Shown: in pieces, positions 26,978 to 38,383 of the stretch
Layout: each line of letters starts with the position of its first letter
Numbering within the stretch: the stretch's first letter is position 1
Assembly: GCF_030412915.1 (NCBI RefSeq)
Contig: NZ_JAUHJR010000001.1
Location: 620,001 to 684,000 of the forward strand
Direction: 5' to 3'
DNA length: 64,000 nucleotides
Source of the DNA: Nocardioides abyssi
Lineage (GTDB): Bacteria > Actinomycetota > Actinomycetes > Propionibacteriales > Nocardioidaceae
The notes under the pieces: generated by a model
Database searches by the model: none
The model's input: only the letters and a program-made list of their open reading frames with translations
Told to the model about the DNA's origin: nothing
Made by a program: the position numbers and the translations under genes

Positions 26978-27568
26978 ATGAGCGGCTTCGCACGCCACCG
27001 CCGCAGCGGACGGGTCATCGCGAACTTCACCGGCTTCGAGGCCGACCTGCTGCGCTCGCTGGCCTCCCAGCTGGTCGAGCTGCTGCGCAACGAGGCGGCC
27101 GTGCCCGACGAGAGCCAGGACCCGTTCGAGGCGATGATGGACTTCAGCGGGCCCACGACCGCGCCCGAGGACCCGGTGCTCGCCCGGCTGTTCCCCACGG
27201 CGTACCGCGACGACGCCGAGGCCGCCTCGGAGTTCCGCCGCTACACCGAGGGCACGCTCCGCGACGGCAAGGCCCGCGCCGCCGCGACGATCATCGACGG
27301 CCTCGAGGAGGCCGGCCTGCCGGCCGAGCTGACCGAGGACGGCCTCATGATCGACGTCGAGCTCGACGAGCCGACCGCCGAGACCTGGATGCGCTCCTTC
27401 ACCGACGTTCGCCTCGCCCTCGCCACCCGCCTCGGCGTCGAGGACGGCGACGAGGCCTACTGGCACGGGCTCCCCGACGAGGACCCCCGCGCCCAGGCCC
27501 ACGACATCTACGAGTGGGTCGGCTACCTCCAGGAGACGCTCGTCGAGGCGCTGACCGCCCGCCGGTGA
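26978..27568 (+). CDS. DUF2017 family protein
   Basis: 196-aa soluble protein, almost always next to clpS in actinobacteria. The N-terminal helix contains TGFEADLLRSLASQLVELL, followed by DPVLARLFPTAYRDD and a C-terminal RLALATRLG and YEWVGYLQETLVEAL. The function is unknown; a link with Clp proteolysis or with the Mec/CysO system is only contextual. It starts 7 bases after the clpS stop, so translation is probably coupled. Confidence 0.92.
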   Translation: MSGFARHRRSGRVIANFTGFEADLLRSLASQLVELLRNEAAVPDESQDPFEAMMDFSGPTTAPEDPVLARLFPTAYRDDAEAASEFRRYTEGTLRDGKARAAATIIDGLEEAGLPAELTEDGLMIDVELDEPTAETWMRSFTDVRLALATRLGVEDGDEAYWHGLPDEDPRAQAHDIYEWVGYLQETLVEALTARR

Positions 27569-27599
27569 GCGGCCCGCGCGGCGTGCGAGACTCGGCGCC

Positions 27600-28067
27600 G
27601 TGCCGATCCCGCCGTTCGTCGTCGAGCTCCGCGAGCTGGTCGGCACCCGTGAGCTGTGGCTGCCCGCCGTCACCGCCGTCGTACGCCGCGGCGACGACAT
27701 CCTGCTGACCGAGCGCGTCGACAACGGTCGGTGGGCGCCGGTGACCGGCATCGTCGACCCCGGCGAGCAGCCGGCCGTCGCGGCCCGGCGCGAGGCGCTG
27801 GAGGAGGCGGGGGTCGAGATCTCCGTCGATCGGCTGGCCGCGGTCAGCGTGAGCCCGCGGATCACCCACCCCAACGGCGACCGGGGCGTCTACCTCGACC
27901 TGACCTTCGCCTGCTCATGGGTCTCCGGCGAGCCGCACGCCGCCGACGACGAGAACACCGACGTCCGCTGGTGGCCGGTCGCCGACCTCCCGCCGATGGA
28001 GGACCACATGCTGGCCCGTCTCGACGCCGGCCTCGCCGACGAGGTCGCCGCACGGTTCCTCACCTGA
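27600..28067 (+). CDS. NUDIX hydrolase
   Basis: 155-aa pyrophosphohydrolase. The NUDIX box is complete: G-x5-E-x7-REALEEAGVEI (GIVDPGEQPAVAARREALEEAG, ~58-79). Preceding strands VTAVVRRGDDILLTERVDNGRWAPVTG are typical. Substrate not predictable. GTG 27600 has an AGACT hexamer ~7 bases upstream. It is inserted between DUF2017 and gdhA relative to the mycobacterial order. Confidence 0.92.
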   Translation: MPIPPFVVELRELVGTRELWLPAVTAVVRRGDDILLTERVDNGRWAPVTGIVDPGEQPAVAARREALEEAGVEISVDRLAAVSVSPRITHPNGDRGVYLDLTFACSWVSGEPHAADDENTDVRWWPVADLPPMEDHMLARLDAGLADEVAARFLT

Positions 28068-28077
28068 GCCCTGCGTC

Positions 28078-28144
28078 GGGGTAGCGACGGTCGGAAACGT
28101 CCGTGACCACCCCGACGACGGTCAGGGACGTCCGTGACTACCCC
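28078..28144. repeat. GGGGTAGTCCG-type repeat, copy 2 (tandem 29-base units)
   Basis: Outer GGGGTAG (28078-28084) and CTACCCC (28138-28144) enclose two 29-base direct units (28085-28113 and 28116-28144; 25 of 29 bases identical) containing ACGTCCGTGAC. It lies between the convergent NUDIX and gdhA genes. Confidence 0.7.
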
Positions 28145-28154
28145 GGAGGCGCGC

Positions 28155-29510
<1,356 letters not shown>

Positions 29511-29572
29511 CTAAGGAGGGGCTCGCGCGGTCCGAGGACCGGGCAGGTTGTCCGACATGCGGACGCCCCGCC

Positions 29573-29578
29573 TACGCT
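29573..29578 (+). promoter_or_regulatory. -10 box TACGCT of mec (leaderless)
   Basis: TACGCT lies 6 bases before GTG 29585; no Shine-Dalgarno sequence is present. It probably starts the mec-cysO transcript. Confidence 0.5.
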
Positions 29579-29584
29579 GGTCGG

Positions 29585-30034
29585 GTGCTCACCATCGACC
29601 AGGCGGCGTACGACGCCATCGTCCGGCACGCGAAGCGCGACCACCCCGACGAGGCCTGCGGCATCGTCGCCGGCCCCGAGGGCAGCGACCGGCCCGAGCG
29701 GGTCGTGGAGATGGTGAACGCCGCGGGCAGCCCGACGTTCTACGAGTTCGACTCCACCGAGCTGCTCGAGCTCTACAAGCAGATGTGGGACCGCGACGAG
29801 GAGCCGGTGGTGATCTACCACTCCCACACCGCCACCGAGGCCTACCCCAGCCGCACCGACATCGGCCTGGCCAGCGAGCCCGGCGCGCACTACGTGCTCG
29901 TCAGCACACGGCACTGGGCCGAGGCCGGCGGCGGGAATAACGACGCCCCGGTGGAGTTCAGGTCCTACAGGATCGTCGACGGCGAGGTGACCGAGGAAGA
30001 GGTCGTCGTCGTCCCCGCACTGCCCGCCCGCTGA
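29585..30034 (+). CDS. mec: JAMM/MPN+ metalloprotease Mec (CysO-cysteine peptidase)
   Basis: 149-aa zinc isopeptidase of the JAMM family. The metal motif is complete: Glu in DEACGIVAG (~residue 19), then HSHTATEAYPSRTDIGLA (HxH-x10-D, ~81-98). In M. tuberculosis the homologue Rv1334 releases cysteine from the CysO-cysteine adduct. cysO follows 59 bases downstream and cysM close behind, giving the complete alternative cysteine pathway. Confidence 0.93.
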   Translation: MLTIDQAAYDAIVRHAKRDHPDEACGIVAGPEGSDRPERVVEMVNAAGSPTFYEFDSTELLELYKQMWDRDEEPVVIYHSHTATEAYPSRTDIGLASEPGAHYVLVSTRHWAEAGGGNNDAPVEFRSYRIVDGEVTEEEVVVVPALPAR

Positions 30035-30093
30035 CCACCCGGTCCGCAGGCACCCCCGGCCGACCAGCCCCGATCGAGGAGTACCGAAGAAGC

Positions 30094-30369
30094 ATGGCCA
30101 TCGAGGTCCGTATCCCGACCATCCTGCGCACCTACACCGACGGCGAGAAGGCCGTCACCGGTGACGGCGCCAGCCTGAGCGCGCTGATCGACGACCTGGA
30201 GGCGAACCACCCCGGCATCAAGGACCGCCTCATCGACAACGGCGACCTGCGCCGGTTCGTCAACGTCTACATCAACGACGAGGACGTCCGCTTCATCGGC
30301 GGCCTCGAGGCGCAGCTCGCCGACGGCGACCAGGTCGTCGTCCTGCCGGCCGTCGCCGGCGGTTGCTGA
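30094..30369 (+). CDS. cysO: MoaD/ThiS-like sulfur carrier CysO, ending in Gly-Gly-Cys
   Basis: 91-aa ubiquitin-fold sulfur carrier that supplies thiocarboxylate sulfur to CysM. Conserved stretches are AIEVRIPTILRTYTDGEK, the NHPGIKDRLIDNGDLRRFVNVYINDEDVRF region (~48-76) and DGDQVVVLPAVAGG. Mycobacterial CysO ends in the di-glycine, but here one extra codon, TGC, gives an AGGC end. The chain must therefore be trimmed by a protease such as Mec before it can be adenylated. ATG 30094 follows CGAGGAGTACCGAAG. Confidence 0.92.
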   Translation: MAIEVRIPTILRTYTDGEKAVTGDGASLSALIDDLEANHPGIKDRLIDNGDLRRFVNVYINDEDVRFIGGLEAQLADGDQVVVLPAVAGGC

Positions 30370-30415
30370 GCGAGCACGCCTCGCGCCTCCCGGGCGTCCG
30401 GACGTGCGGCGGCGG

Positions 30416-30445
30416 TACGGTGCTCCGATGGTGAGCGCCCGATGA
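30416..30445 (+). promoter_or_regulatory. leaderless promoter and 5-codon minicistron (MVSAR) before the NYN gene
   Basis: TACGGT (30416-30421) is 6 bases before ATG 30428. That frame reads Met-Val-Ser-Ala-Arg-stop (30428-30445), and its stop overlaps the NYN start as ATGA. The mRNA would start on the minicistron, so the NYN gene would be translated by re-initiation. Confidence 0.45.
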
Positions 30446-31005
30446 CCGACCGCCGCACGTTCGTCCTCGTCGACGGCGAGAACATCGACGCCACGCTCGG
30501 CAACTCCCTGCTCGGCCGCCGGCCGCTCCCGGAGGAGCGGCCCCGCTGGGAGCGGGTCACGGCGTACGCCGAGCAGCTGTGGGGCCAGCCCGTCACCGGG
30601 CTGTTCTTCCTCAACGCCTCCAACGGGACGCTCCCGAGCAGCTTCGTCCAGGCGCTGCTCGCCCTGGACTACCGGCCGGTCCCGCTGGCCGGGCGCGCCG
30701 ACGAGAAGGTCGTCGACATCGGCATCCAGCGCACGCTGGACGCGCTGGTCCAGCGGGCCGACGACGTGCTGCTCGTCAGCCACGACGCCGACTTCGCCGA
30801 GCACCTCTCCCGGCTGCTCACCGAGAGCGCCTACAAGCGCCGCGTCGGGCTGCTGGCGCTGCGGGAGTACGCCAGCGCCCAGTTCGACCAGCTCGGCATC
30901 GAGCTCCACGACCTCGAGGACGACGTCCGGGCGTTCAACGTGCCGCTGCCGCGCGTGCGGATCATCCCGCTCGACGAGTTCGACCCCGAGCGCTTCCTGC
31001 GCTGA
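30442..31005 (+). CDS. NYN (PIN-like) domain protein, putative ribonuclease
   Basis: 187-aa protein of the NYN group of PIN-like nucleases. Acidic metal-site residues appear in VLVDGENIDATLG (~8-20), GRADEKVVDIGIQRTLDAL (~83-101) and VLLVSHDADFAEHLSRLL (~107-124). Such proteins usually cut RNA. It lies between cysO and cysM but is not part of cysteine synthesis as far as known. ATG 30442 overlaps the stop of a 5-codon minicistron. Confidence 0.87.
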   Translation: MTDRRTFVLVDGENIDATLGNSLLGRRPLPEERPRWERVTAYAEQLWGQPVTGLFFLNASNGTLPSSFVQALLALDYRPVPLAGRADEKVVDIGIQRTLDALVQRADDVLLVSHDADFAEHLSRLLTESAYKRRVGLLALREYASAQFDQLGIELHDLEDDVRAFNVPLPRVRIIPLDEFDPERFLR

Positions 31006-33110
<2,105 letters not shown>

Positions 33111-33151
33111 CCGCTCCGCCCCGTGCCGTCCACCCGGGTCGGTCGCTCGGG

Positions 33152-34237
33152 TCAGTCGCGGTCGACGACGAGCGGGTCGGTCCGCCCGATCCCGCTGCCC
33201 GGCACCGGGTCGAGCCCCAGCAGCCCGGTCACCACGTTGGCCAGGTCGGCGTTGCGGACCGGCTGCGTGCCGGCGTACGACGTGCGCGAGGTGCCGGGCG
33301 CCGTGCGGCCGGGGTTGATCCGGTAGAGGTCGGCCGCCTCGATGTCGTGGCCCCACACGAGGAACGGCACGCGGTGGTCGGCGAGCCGGGTGGGGTCGAA
33401 GTGGTCGCGGCCCTTGCCGCCGTGGTCGGCGGTGAGCACGACCGCCGTCGAGCGCCACACCTCGGCGACGCCCTGCAGCGCCTTGACGAGCTTGCCGAGG
33501 AGGCGGTCGGTGCGGGCGACGGCGTCGAGGTAGCGCGGGGACATGAAGCCGTGGGCGTGGCCGGCGACGTCGGGGGTGGCGAGGTGGAGGAAGGTCAGCG
33601 AGCGGTCCTCGTGCAGGAGGTCCCGGCGGGCGGCCTTGACCAGGGCTAGCGGGTCCTCGTCGTAGGTGAGCTCGTCCACGCCGGCCGGCCACGAGCGGTC
33701 GAAGAGGGTGAACTTCTCCTTGCCGGTGAAGACCACCGACTCCCCGCCGGCGGCGTGGACCACGCTGAAGACCGAGGCGACGCCGCGCCCGGCGGCGCGC
33801 TGGACGGTGGTGCCGGGGCGGTGGGTGTTCCAGGTGACGCCGTGGCCGCCCCTCGCGTCGTCGATGCGGCGCCCGGTGACCATGCCGGTGTGGTTCGGCA
33901 GCGTGAGCGTCAGCTCGCGGGCGGTGCGGGCGTTGCGCGTGGACGCACCCTCGGCGAGCAGCTGGTGCAGCACCGGCGTCCGGTCCGGGCCGAGGCGCTT
34001 CAACGCCGACGGGTTGAGGCCGTCGACCGAGATCGCCAGCACGCGGCGGTCGTCCGAGACCGCCTTCCGCCCGGCTGCGTCCTGCCGGCCGGCTCCCGTC
34101 GTGACCGTCCCCGCGGACGTCGGGCCGGGTGTCGGGGCGGGTGCCGTGCCGGGCGCGGACGTGCTGCCCGGCCCGGAGGTGCACGCGAGGGTGGCGACCA
34201 CGGTGAGAGCAAGGGCAGCGAGCGAGGTACGGCGCAC
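33152..34237 (-). CDS. alkaline phosphatase/nucleotide pyrophosphatase-like lipoprotein
   Basis: 361-aa exported protein of the alkaline-phosphatase superfamily. The N-terminal segment ends in the lipobox TLAC, then comes a Pro/Thr/Ala-rich linker. Metal and nucleophile sites appear as AISVDGLNPSAL (Asp), LPNHTGMVTGR (Thr nucleophile region), FLHLATPDVAGHAHGF and LTADHGGKGRDH. It probably hydrolyses phosphodiesters or phosphomonoesters outside the cell. GTG 34237 is 6 bases from TAGCGT (34244-34249), suggesting a leaderless mRNA. Confidence 0.87.
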   Translation of the reverse strand: MRRTSLAALALTVVATLACTSGPGSTSAPGTAPAPTPGPTSAGTVTTGAGRQDAAGRKAVSDDRRVLAISVDGLNPSALKRLGPDRTPVLHQLLAEGASTRNARTARELTLTLPNHTGMVTGRRIDDARGGHGVTWNTHRPGTTVQRAAGRGVASVFSVVHAAGGESVVFTGKEKFTLFDRSWPAGVDELTYDEDPLALVKAARRDLLHEDRSLTFLHLATPDVAGHAHGFMSPRYLDAVARTDRLLGKLVKALQGVAEVWRSTAVVLTADHGGKGRDHFDPTRLADHRVPFLVWGHDIEAADLYRINPGRTAPGTSRTSYAGTQPVRNADLANVVTGLLGLDPVPGSGIGRTDPLVVDRD

Positions 34238-34394
34238 CGACCCACGCTAACCCCGGCGCGACGTGACGCTGCTCAAGAGTCCGTGCCATCGGGGGCGGTT
34301 GCGCTTACCGTTGCCCCGTGCCGCGCCCGAACCGTTCCGTCGCCGACCCCGGCGTGCGGGCGCCGGGCCGCGGACGTCTTGGGGGAGGTACGGC

Positions 34395-35168
34395 GTGAGG
34401 CTCACCGTGGTCGGCTGCTCGGGGTCCTACCCGGGCCCGACGTCACCGGCCAGCTGCTACCTGCTCGAGGCCGTCCACGACGACGGCACCGGCCCGCGCA
34501 CGTGGCGGGTGCTGGTCGACCTCGGCAACGGCGCGCTGGGTCCGCTGCACACCTACGCCGACCCGCTCGCCATCGACGCGGTGCTGCTCAGCCACCTCCA
34601 CGCCGACCACTGCCTGGACCTGTGCGGCTACCACGTGCTGCGCCGCTACCACCCCGAGGGCGCCCAGGACCGGATCCCCGTGCACGGGCCCGAGGGCACC
34701 GCGGACCGGATGGCCCGCGCCTACGACCTGCCGCTGGACCCGGGCATGACCGAGGAGTTCGACTTCCACGTCTGGGACGGCCCCGTGCGGATCGGCCCGT
34801 TCGCCGTCGACCCCGTGCCGGTGGCCCACCCCGTCCCCGCCTTCGGGCTGCGCATCGAGGCCGACGGCGCCGTGCTCGCATACAGCGGCGACACCGGCCC
34901 CTGCGACGGGCTCGACCGGCTGGCCGCGGACGCCGACCTGTTCCTCGCCGAGGCGTCGTTCGAGGAGGGCCGGGACAACCCGGAGAACCTCCACCTGACC
35001 GGCGCCGACTGCGGCCGCGCCGCCACCCGCGCCGGCGCCCACCGGCTCGTGCTCACCCACGTCCCGCCCTGGCACGACCCGGCCGTCGTGCTGGCCGAGG
35101 CGACCACGACGTACGACGGTCCGGTCGAGCTCGCCCGTCCCGGCGCGGTCTACCAGCTCGGCTCCTGA
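34395..35168 (+). CDS. metallo-beta-lactamase fold hydrolase, Rv1339-like cyclic-nucleotide phosphodiesterase
   Basis: 257-aa enzyme with the RNase Z/PDE type of metal site. HLHADHCLDL (HxHxDH, ~68-77), VAHPVPAFGLRIE, AYSGDTGPC and LTHVPPWHD supply the ligands. It begins VRLTVVGCSGSYPGP and aligns by eye with M. tuberculosis Rv1339, reported as an atypical class II cAMP phosphodiesterase. Position upstream of rph also matches. GTG 34395 follows GGGGGAGG. Whether the substrate is cAMP or an RNA end is inferred. Confidence 0.88.
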   Translation: MRLTVVGCSGSYPGPTSPASCYLLEAVHDDGTGPRTWRVLVDLGNGALGPLHTYADPLAIDAVLLSHLHADHCLDLCGYHVLRRYHPEGAQDRIPVHGPEGTADRMARAYDLPLDPGMTEEFDFHVWDGPVRIGPFAVDPVPVAHPVPAFGLRIEADGAVLAYSGDTGPCDGLDRLAADADLFLAEASFEEGRDNPENLHLTGADCGRAATRAGAHRLVLTHVPPWHDPAVVLAEATTTYDGPVELARPGAVYQLGS

Positions 35169-35192
35169 CCGACTCCCCTCGTCGGGCGGCGC

Positions 35193-35351
35193 CTGTGGAC
35201 AGCCGTCGCCCTGTGGACAGCCGTCGGGGTAGTCCGTGACGTTCGGCAGGCGGATCGTGCGAGATCACCTGCGGAGCGTCACGGACTACCCCGCGAACCC
35301 GTCGGCGGCTGTGGACAGCCGGGAGACGCTCAGCTCAGACCGGCGTCGTGG
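35193..35351. repeat. intergenic repeats: GGGGTAGTCCG palindrome (copy 3), CTGTGGACAGCCG x3, and regulator-tail repeat
   Basis: Perfect 16-bp inverted arms GGGGTAGTCCGTGACG (35226-35241) and complement (35277-35292) enclose 35 bases. CTGTGGACAGCCG flanks them at 35193-35205, 35211-35223 and 35309-35321. CAGACCGGCGTCGTGG (35336-35351) repeats exactly at 35440-35455 inside the response-regulator gene. Together these fill most of the 265-base gap between convergent genes. Confidence 0.8.
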
Positions 35352-35433
35352 GTCTCGAGACACGCCACGCACCCCGTCACTCCGTCCCGGTGTGCGTCGG
35401 TGCCCTCAACCTCCCGACGTCGTCCGGTCTTCG

Positions 35434-36126
35434 CTAGCCCAGACCGGCGTCGTGGACGCAGATGGCGATCTGCACCCGGTTGGTGACGACGAGCTTGTCG
35501 AAGAGCCGCGAGACGTGTGCCTTGACGGTGGGGATCGACAGGTGGAGCTCGCGGGCGATCTCGGCGTTGCTGAGGCCGCGACCGACGGCGAGGGCGACCT
35601 CGTGCTCGCGCTCGGTCAGCACGGCGAGGCGGCGCTGCGCGCGGGCCGCCCGGTCGTCGGCCGGCTCGGCCTCCGCCGCGCGCAGCCGGTCGATGAGGGT
35701 GCGGGTGACCGAGGGGGAGAGCATCGGCTCGCCGTCGGCGACCTTGCGCAGCGCCTCCACGATCCGCGCCGGCGGGGTGTCCTTGAGCAGGAACCCGTCC
35801 GCCCCGGCGGCGAGCGCCTGCACGACGTGCTCGTCGGCGTCGAAGGTGGTCAGCACGATCACGTGCGGCGGCTCGGGCAGCCGGTGCAGCCGCCGGGTCG
35901 CCTCGAGCCCGTCGAGCACGGGCATCCGGATGTCCATCAGCACCACGTCGGGCCTTAGCCGGTCGACGAGCGCGACTCCCTCCAGGCCGTCGCCCGCCTC
36001 GCCGACGACCTCGAGGTCGGCCTGCCCGCCGAGCATCAGCGACAGCGCCGAGCGGACGATGGGGTCGTCGTCGACCACCAGCACCCGCACGGGCCCGGCG
36101 GGACCGGTCTCGGTCGGCTCGGTCAC
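35434..36126 (-). CDS. NarL/LuxR-type response regulator
   Basis: 230-aa regulator. The receiver domain (~8-125) has acidic pair VVDDDP, phospho-acceptor Asp in VVLMDIRMP, Thr in VLTTF and Lys in LLKDTPP. The LuxR helix-turn-helix is at ~165-225 (LTEREHEVALAVGRGLSNAEIARELHLSIPTVKAHVSRLF). GTG 36126 overlaps the kinase stop (GTGA); another GTG at 36144 is possible. It is the partner of the adjacent kinase and probably controls the ABC transporter divergent from them. Confidence 0.93.
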   Translation of the reverse strand: MTEPTETGPAGPVRVLVVDDDPIVRSALSLMLGGQADLEVVGEAGDGLEGVALVDRLRPDVVLMDIRMPVLDGLEATRRLHRLPEPPHVIVLTTFDADEHVVQALAAGADGFLLKDTPPARIVEALRKVADGEPMLSPSVTRTLIDRLRAAEAEPADDRAARAQRRLAVLTEREHEVALAVGRGLSNAEIARELHLSIPTVKAHVSRLFDKLVVTNRVQIAICVHDAGLG

Positions 36127-37289
36127 GCCGTCCACGGCAGCCACCCCTCCAGCACGAACGCGCCGCCCTCACGGCGGTGCTCCAGCCGTCCGCCCCGCAG
36201 CGCGGCCCGCTCCGCCAGCCCGACGAGGCCGAGGCCGGCGCCGGGGGTGACGGCCATCCCGAAGCCGAGCGGGTTGCACAGCCGGACGGCCAGCCCGTCG
36301 TCGGGGGAGCCGTCCAGCTCGATGCGCAGCAGCGCGCCGGGTGCGTGCTTGCGGGCGTTGGTGATCCCCTCCTGCACGATCCGGTAGACGGTCCGGCCGA
36401 CCACGTCCGGCACCGGTCCCGCGCCGCGGTCGACCCGGTCGACGTGCTCGACGTGGAGCCCCGCCTCCTGCGCCTCGGCGACCAGCCGGGGGAGGTCGTC
36501 GTACGTCGGCTGCGGGGCCTGCACCACCTCGCCGGTGTCCTCGTCGCGCAGCACGCCGAGCACCCCGCGCAGGTCGGTGAGCGCCTCGTGCGCCTTGGCC
36601 TGGATGACCGCGGCGCTGGCGCGCATCTCCGCGGCGCTGAGGTCCTCGCGGAAGCCCAGGGCGCCGGCGTGCAGCGAGATCTGGGAGATCCGGTGGGCGA
36701 GCACGTCGTGCATCTCGCGCGCGATCCGCGCCCGCTCGGTGGCCCGCGCCCGCTCGGCCCGCAGCTCCTGCTCGGCCTCGGCGCGCTCGGCCCGGGCGCG
36801 CAGCGTCCACAGCAGCTCGCGGCGCGAGCCGACGTACATGCCCCAGCCGATGCACGCTGCCAGCACCATCACGTTGAGGGTGGTGAGCAGCCACAGCGGG
36901 TCCTCACCGCGGTCGTCCTGGGTGAACGTGAAGACCTGGGCGCCGGCGAGGCCGACCACGAAGACCGCCACCAGCTCCGGCCACCGGCGTCGCGTCGCCA
37001 CCGAGACCGCGGCCAGGGTGGCCGGCCCGGCTGCGATGCCCGAGACCGCGCCGATGGCGCCGGCCACCAGGGCCACCCCGAGCGGCCACCGTCGCCGCTG
37101 GGTGACCAGCACGTAGCAGGCCGCGCCCAGGCCCACGTCCAGCCAGAGCAGCCACCGGGCGCCGGCGGCCTGCTCCTCGGCGACCGGCAGCCACACGAGC
37201 GCGCTGAGCGCGAGCATGACCAGCAGCCGCCACGTCCGCCCCCAGGGCGTCAGCGGCAGCGCGACGTCGTCGGGGTCCGGCCGGTCCAC
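36123..37289 (-). CDS. sensor histidine kinase (NarL-type partner, HisKA_3)
   Basis: 388-aa membrane kinase. About five to six transmembrane helices are in residues ~20-150, a charged coiled-coil linker runs ~160-190 (RAERAEAEQELRAERARATE), the HisKA_3 motif REMHDVLAHRIS holds the phosphorylated His (~195), and the HATPase_c domain shows QEGITNARKHA and GAGLGLVGLAERA. No extracellular sensor domain is present, as in antibiotic- or envelope-stress kinases. GTG 37289 is 7 bases from TAGCCT. It is divergent from the ABC transporter genes. Confidence 0.93.
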   Translation of the reverse strand: MDRPDPDDVALPLTPWGRTWRLLVMLALSALVWLPVAEEQAAGARWLLWLDVGLGAACYVLVTQRRRWPLGVALVAGAIGAVSGIAAGPATLAAVSVATRRRWPELVAVFVVGLAGAQVFTFTQDDRGEDPLWLLTTLNVMVLAACIGWGMYVGSRRELLWTLRARAERAEAEQELRAERARATERARIAREMHDVLAHRISQISLHAGALGFREDLSAAEMRASAAVIQAKAHEALTDLRGVLGVLRDEDTGEVVQAPQPTYDDLPRLVAEAQEAGLHVEHVDRVDRGAGPVPDVVGRTVYRIVQEGITNARKHAPGALLRIELDGSPDDGLAVRLCNPLGFGMAVTPGAGLGLVGLAERAALRGGRLEHRREGGAFVLEGWLPWTA

Positions 37290-37420
37290 GGTCGACAGGC
37301 TAGGGCCGCCCGGCGACGTACCCCATCCTGCGCCGGTCGGCGCCGCCCCCTACTTAGGTCATCCCCGGGCCGCCGCGCGTCCGGTGCGCCGACGCGGCCC
37401 GGTCGGGCAGGGTGGGACCC

Positions 37421-38383
37421 ATGATCAAGGTCGACCGACTGACCAGGACGTACGGCGGGTTCACCGCCGTCGACGACGTGAGCTTCACCTGCCAACCCGG
37501 CCGCGTGACCGGCTTCCTCGGGCCCAACGGCGCGGGGAAGACGACCACGATGCGGGTGATGGTGGGGCTGACCCCACCCACGCGGGGGACGGTGACGATC
37601 GGGGGGCTCGCCTACCACGAGATCCCCAACCCCGGCCGCCACGTGGGCGTGCTCCTCGACGCCGGTGCGCAGCACGCGGGCCGCACCGGGCGCGAGATCC
37701 TCACCCTCGGCGCGAAGACGATGGGCCTGCCCGCCTCGCGCGTCGACGAGATGCTCGCGCTGGTCTCGCTGACCGACGCCGAGGCCAAGCGGCGGATGCG
37801 CAACTACTCCCTCGGCATGAAGCAGCGCCTCGGCATCGCCCACGCGCTGCTCGGCGACCCCTCGGTGCTGATCCTCGACGAGCCGGCCAACGGCCTCGAC
37901 CCGGCCGGCATCCGCTGGATGCGCGACCTGCTCAAGGGCTACGCCAACCGCGGCGGCACCGTGCTGCTCTCCAGCCACCTGCTCAACGAGGTCGAGCTCG
38001 TCGCCGACGAGATGATCCTCATCGGCCGCGGCAAGATCGTGGCCCAGGGCGACAAGAAGTCGCTGCTCGCCCAGTCCGGGCCGGCCGCCTCCCTCGTCAC
38101 CTCGCTCGACAACGAGGCGCTCGTCCGCGCCCTCCAGGCCAAGGGGTACGCCGCCACGCCGGCCGGCGAGGGGCTGCGCGTCTCCGCGGCGCCCGTCGAG
38201 GTCGGCCGCGCCGCGCTCGAGGCCGGTGTCGTGCTGACCGACCTGCGCAACGGCGCCCGCGGGCTGGAGGACCTCTTCCTCGAGCTCACCGCCGGAACCC
38301 AGCGCGAGGGCCACCCCGACGCTGCGACCCAGCTCACCGACCAGCCGACGCCGTCCCAGCCGCAGCAAGGAGCCCAGGCATGA
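37421..38383 (+). CDS. ABC transporter ATP-binding protein (DrrA/CcmA-like)
   Basis: 320-aa ATPase. Walker A GPNGAGKTTT (~32-41), signature YSLGMKQRLGIAHALL, Walker B VLILDEPANGLDP and H-loop SSHLLNE are intact. The C-terminal ~90 residues are the extension found in drug and lantibiotic exporters. ATG 37421 begins at the usual MIKVDRLTRTYGG; a GTG at 37412 would add three residues. The permease gene overlaps the stop as ATGA. Confidence 0.93.
   Translation: MIKVDRLTRTYGGFTAVDDVSFTCQPGRVTGFLGPNGAGKTTTMRVMVGLTPPTRGTVTIGGLAYHEIPNPGRHVGVLLDAGAQHAGRTGREILTLGAKTMGLPASRVDEMLALVSLTDAEAKRRMRNYSLGMKQRLGIAHALLGDPSVLILDEPANGLDPAGIRWMRDLLKGYANRGGTVLLSSHLLNEVELVADEMILIGRGKIVAQGDKKSLLAQSGPAASLVTSLDNEALVRALQAKGYAATPAGEGLRVSAAPVEVGRAALEAGVVLTDLRNGARGLEDLFLELTAGTQREGHPDAATQLTDQPTPSQPQQGAQA

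Noticed and set aside
23889-26981. Long plus-strand open frame opposite the hydratase, pncA and pncB
   Set aside because: Shadow of three genes with clear catalytic motifs on the other strand.
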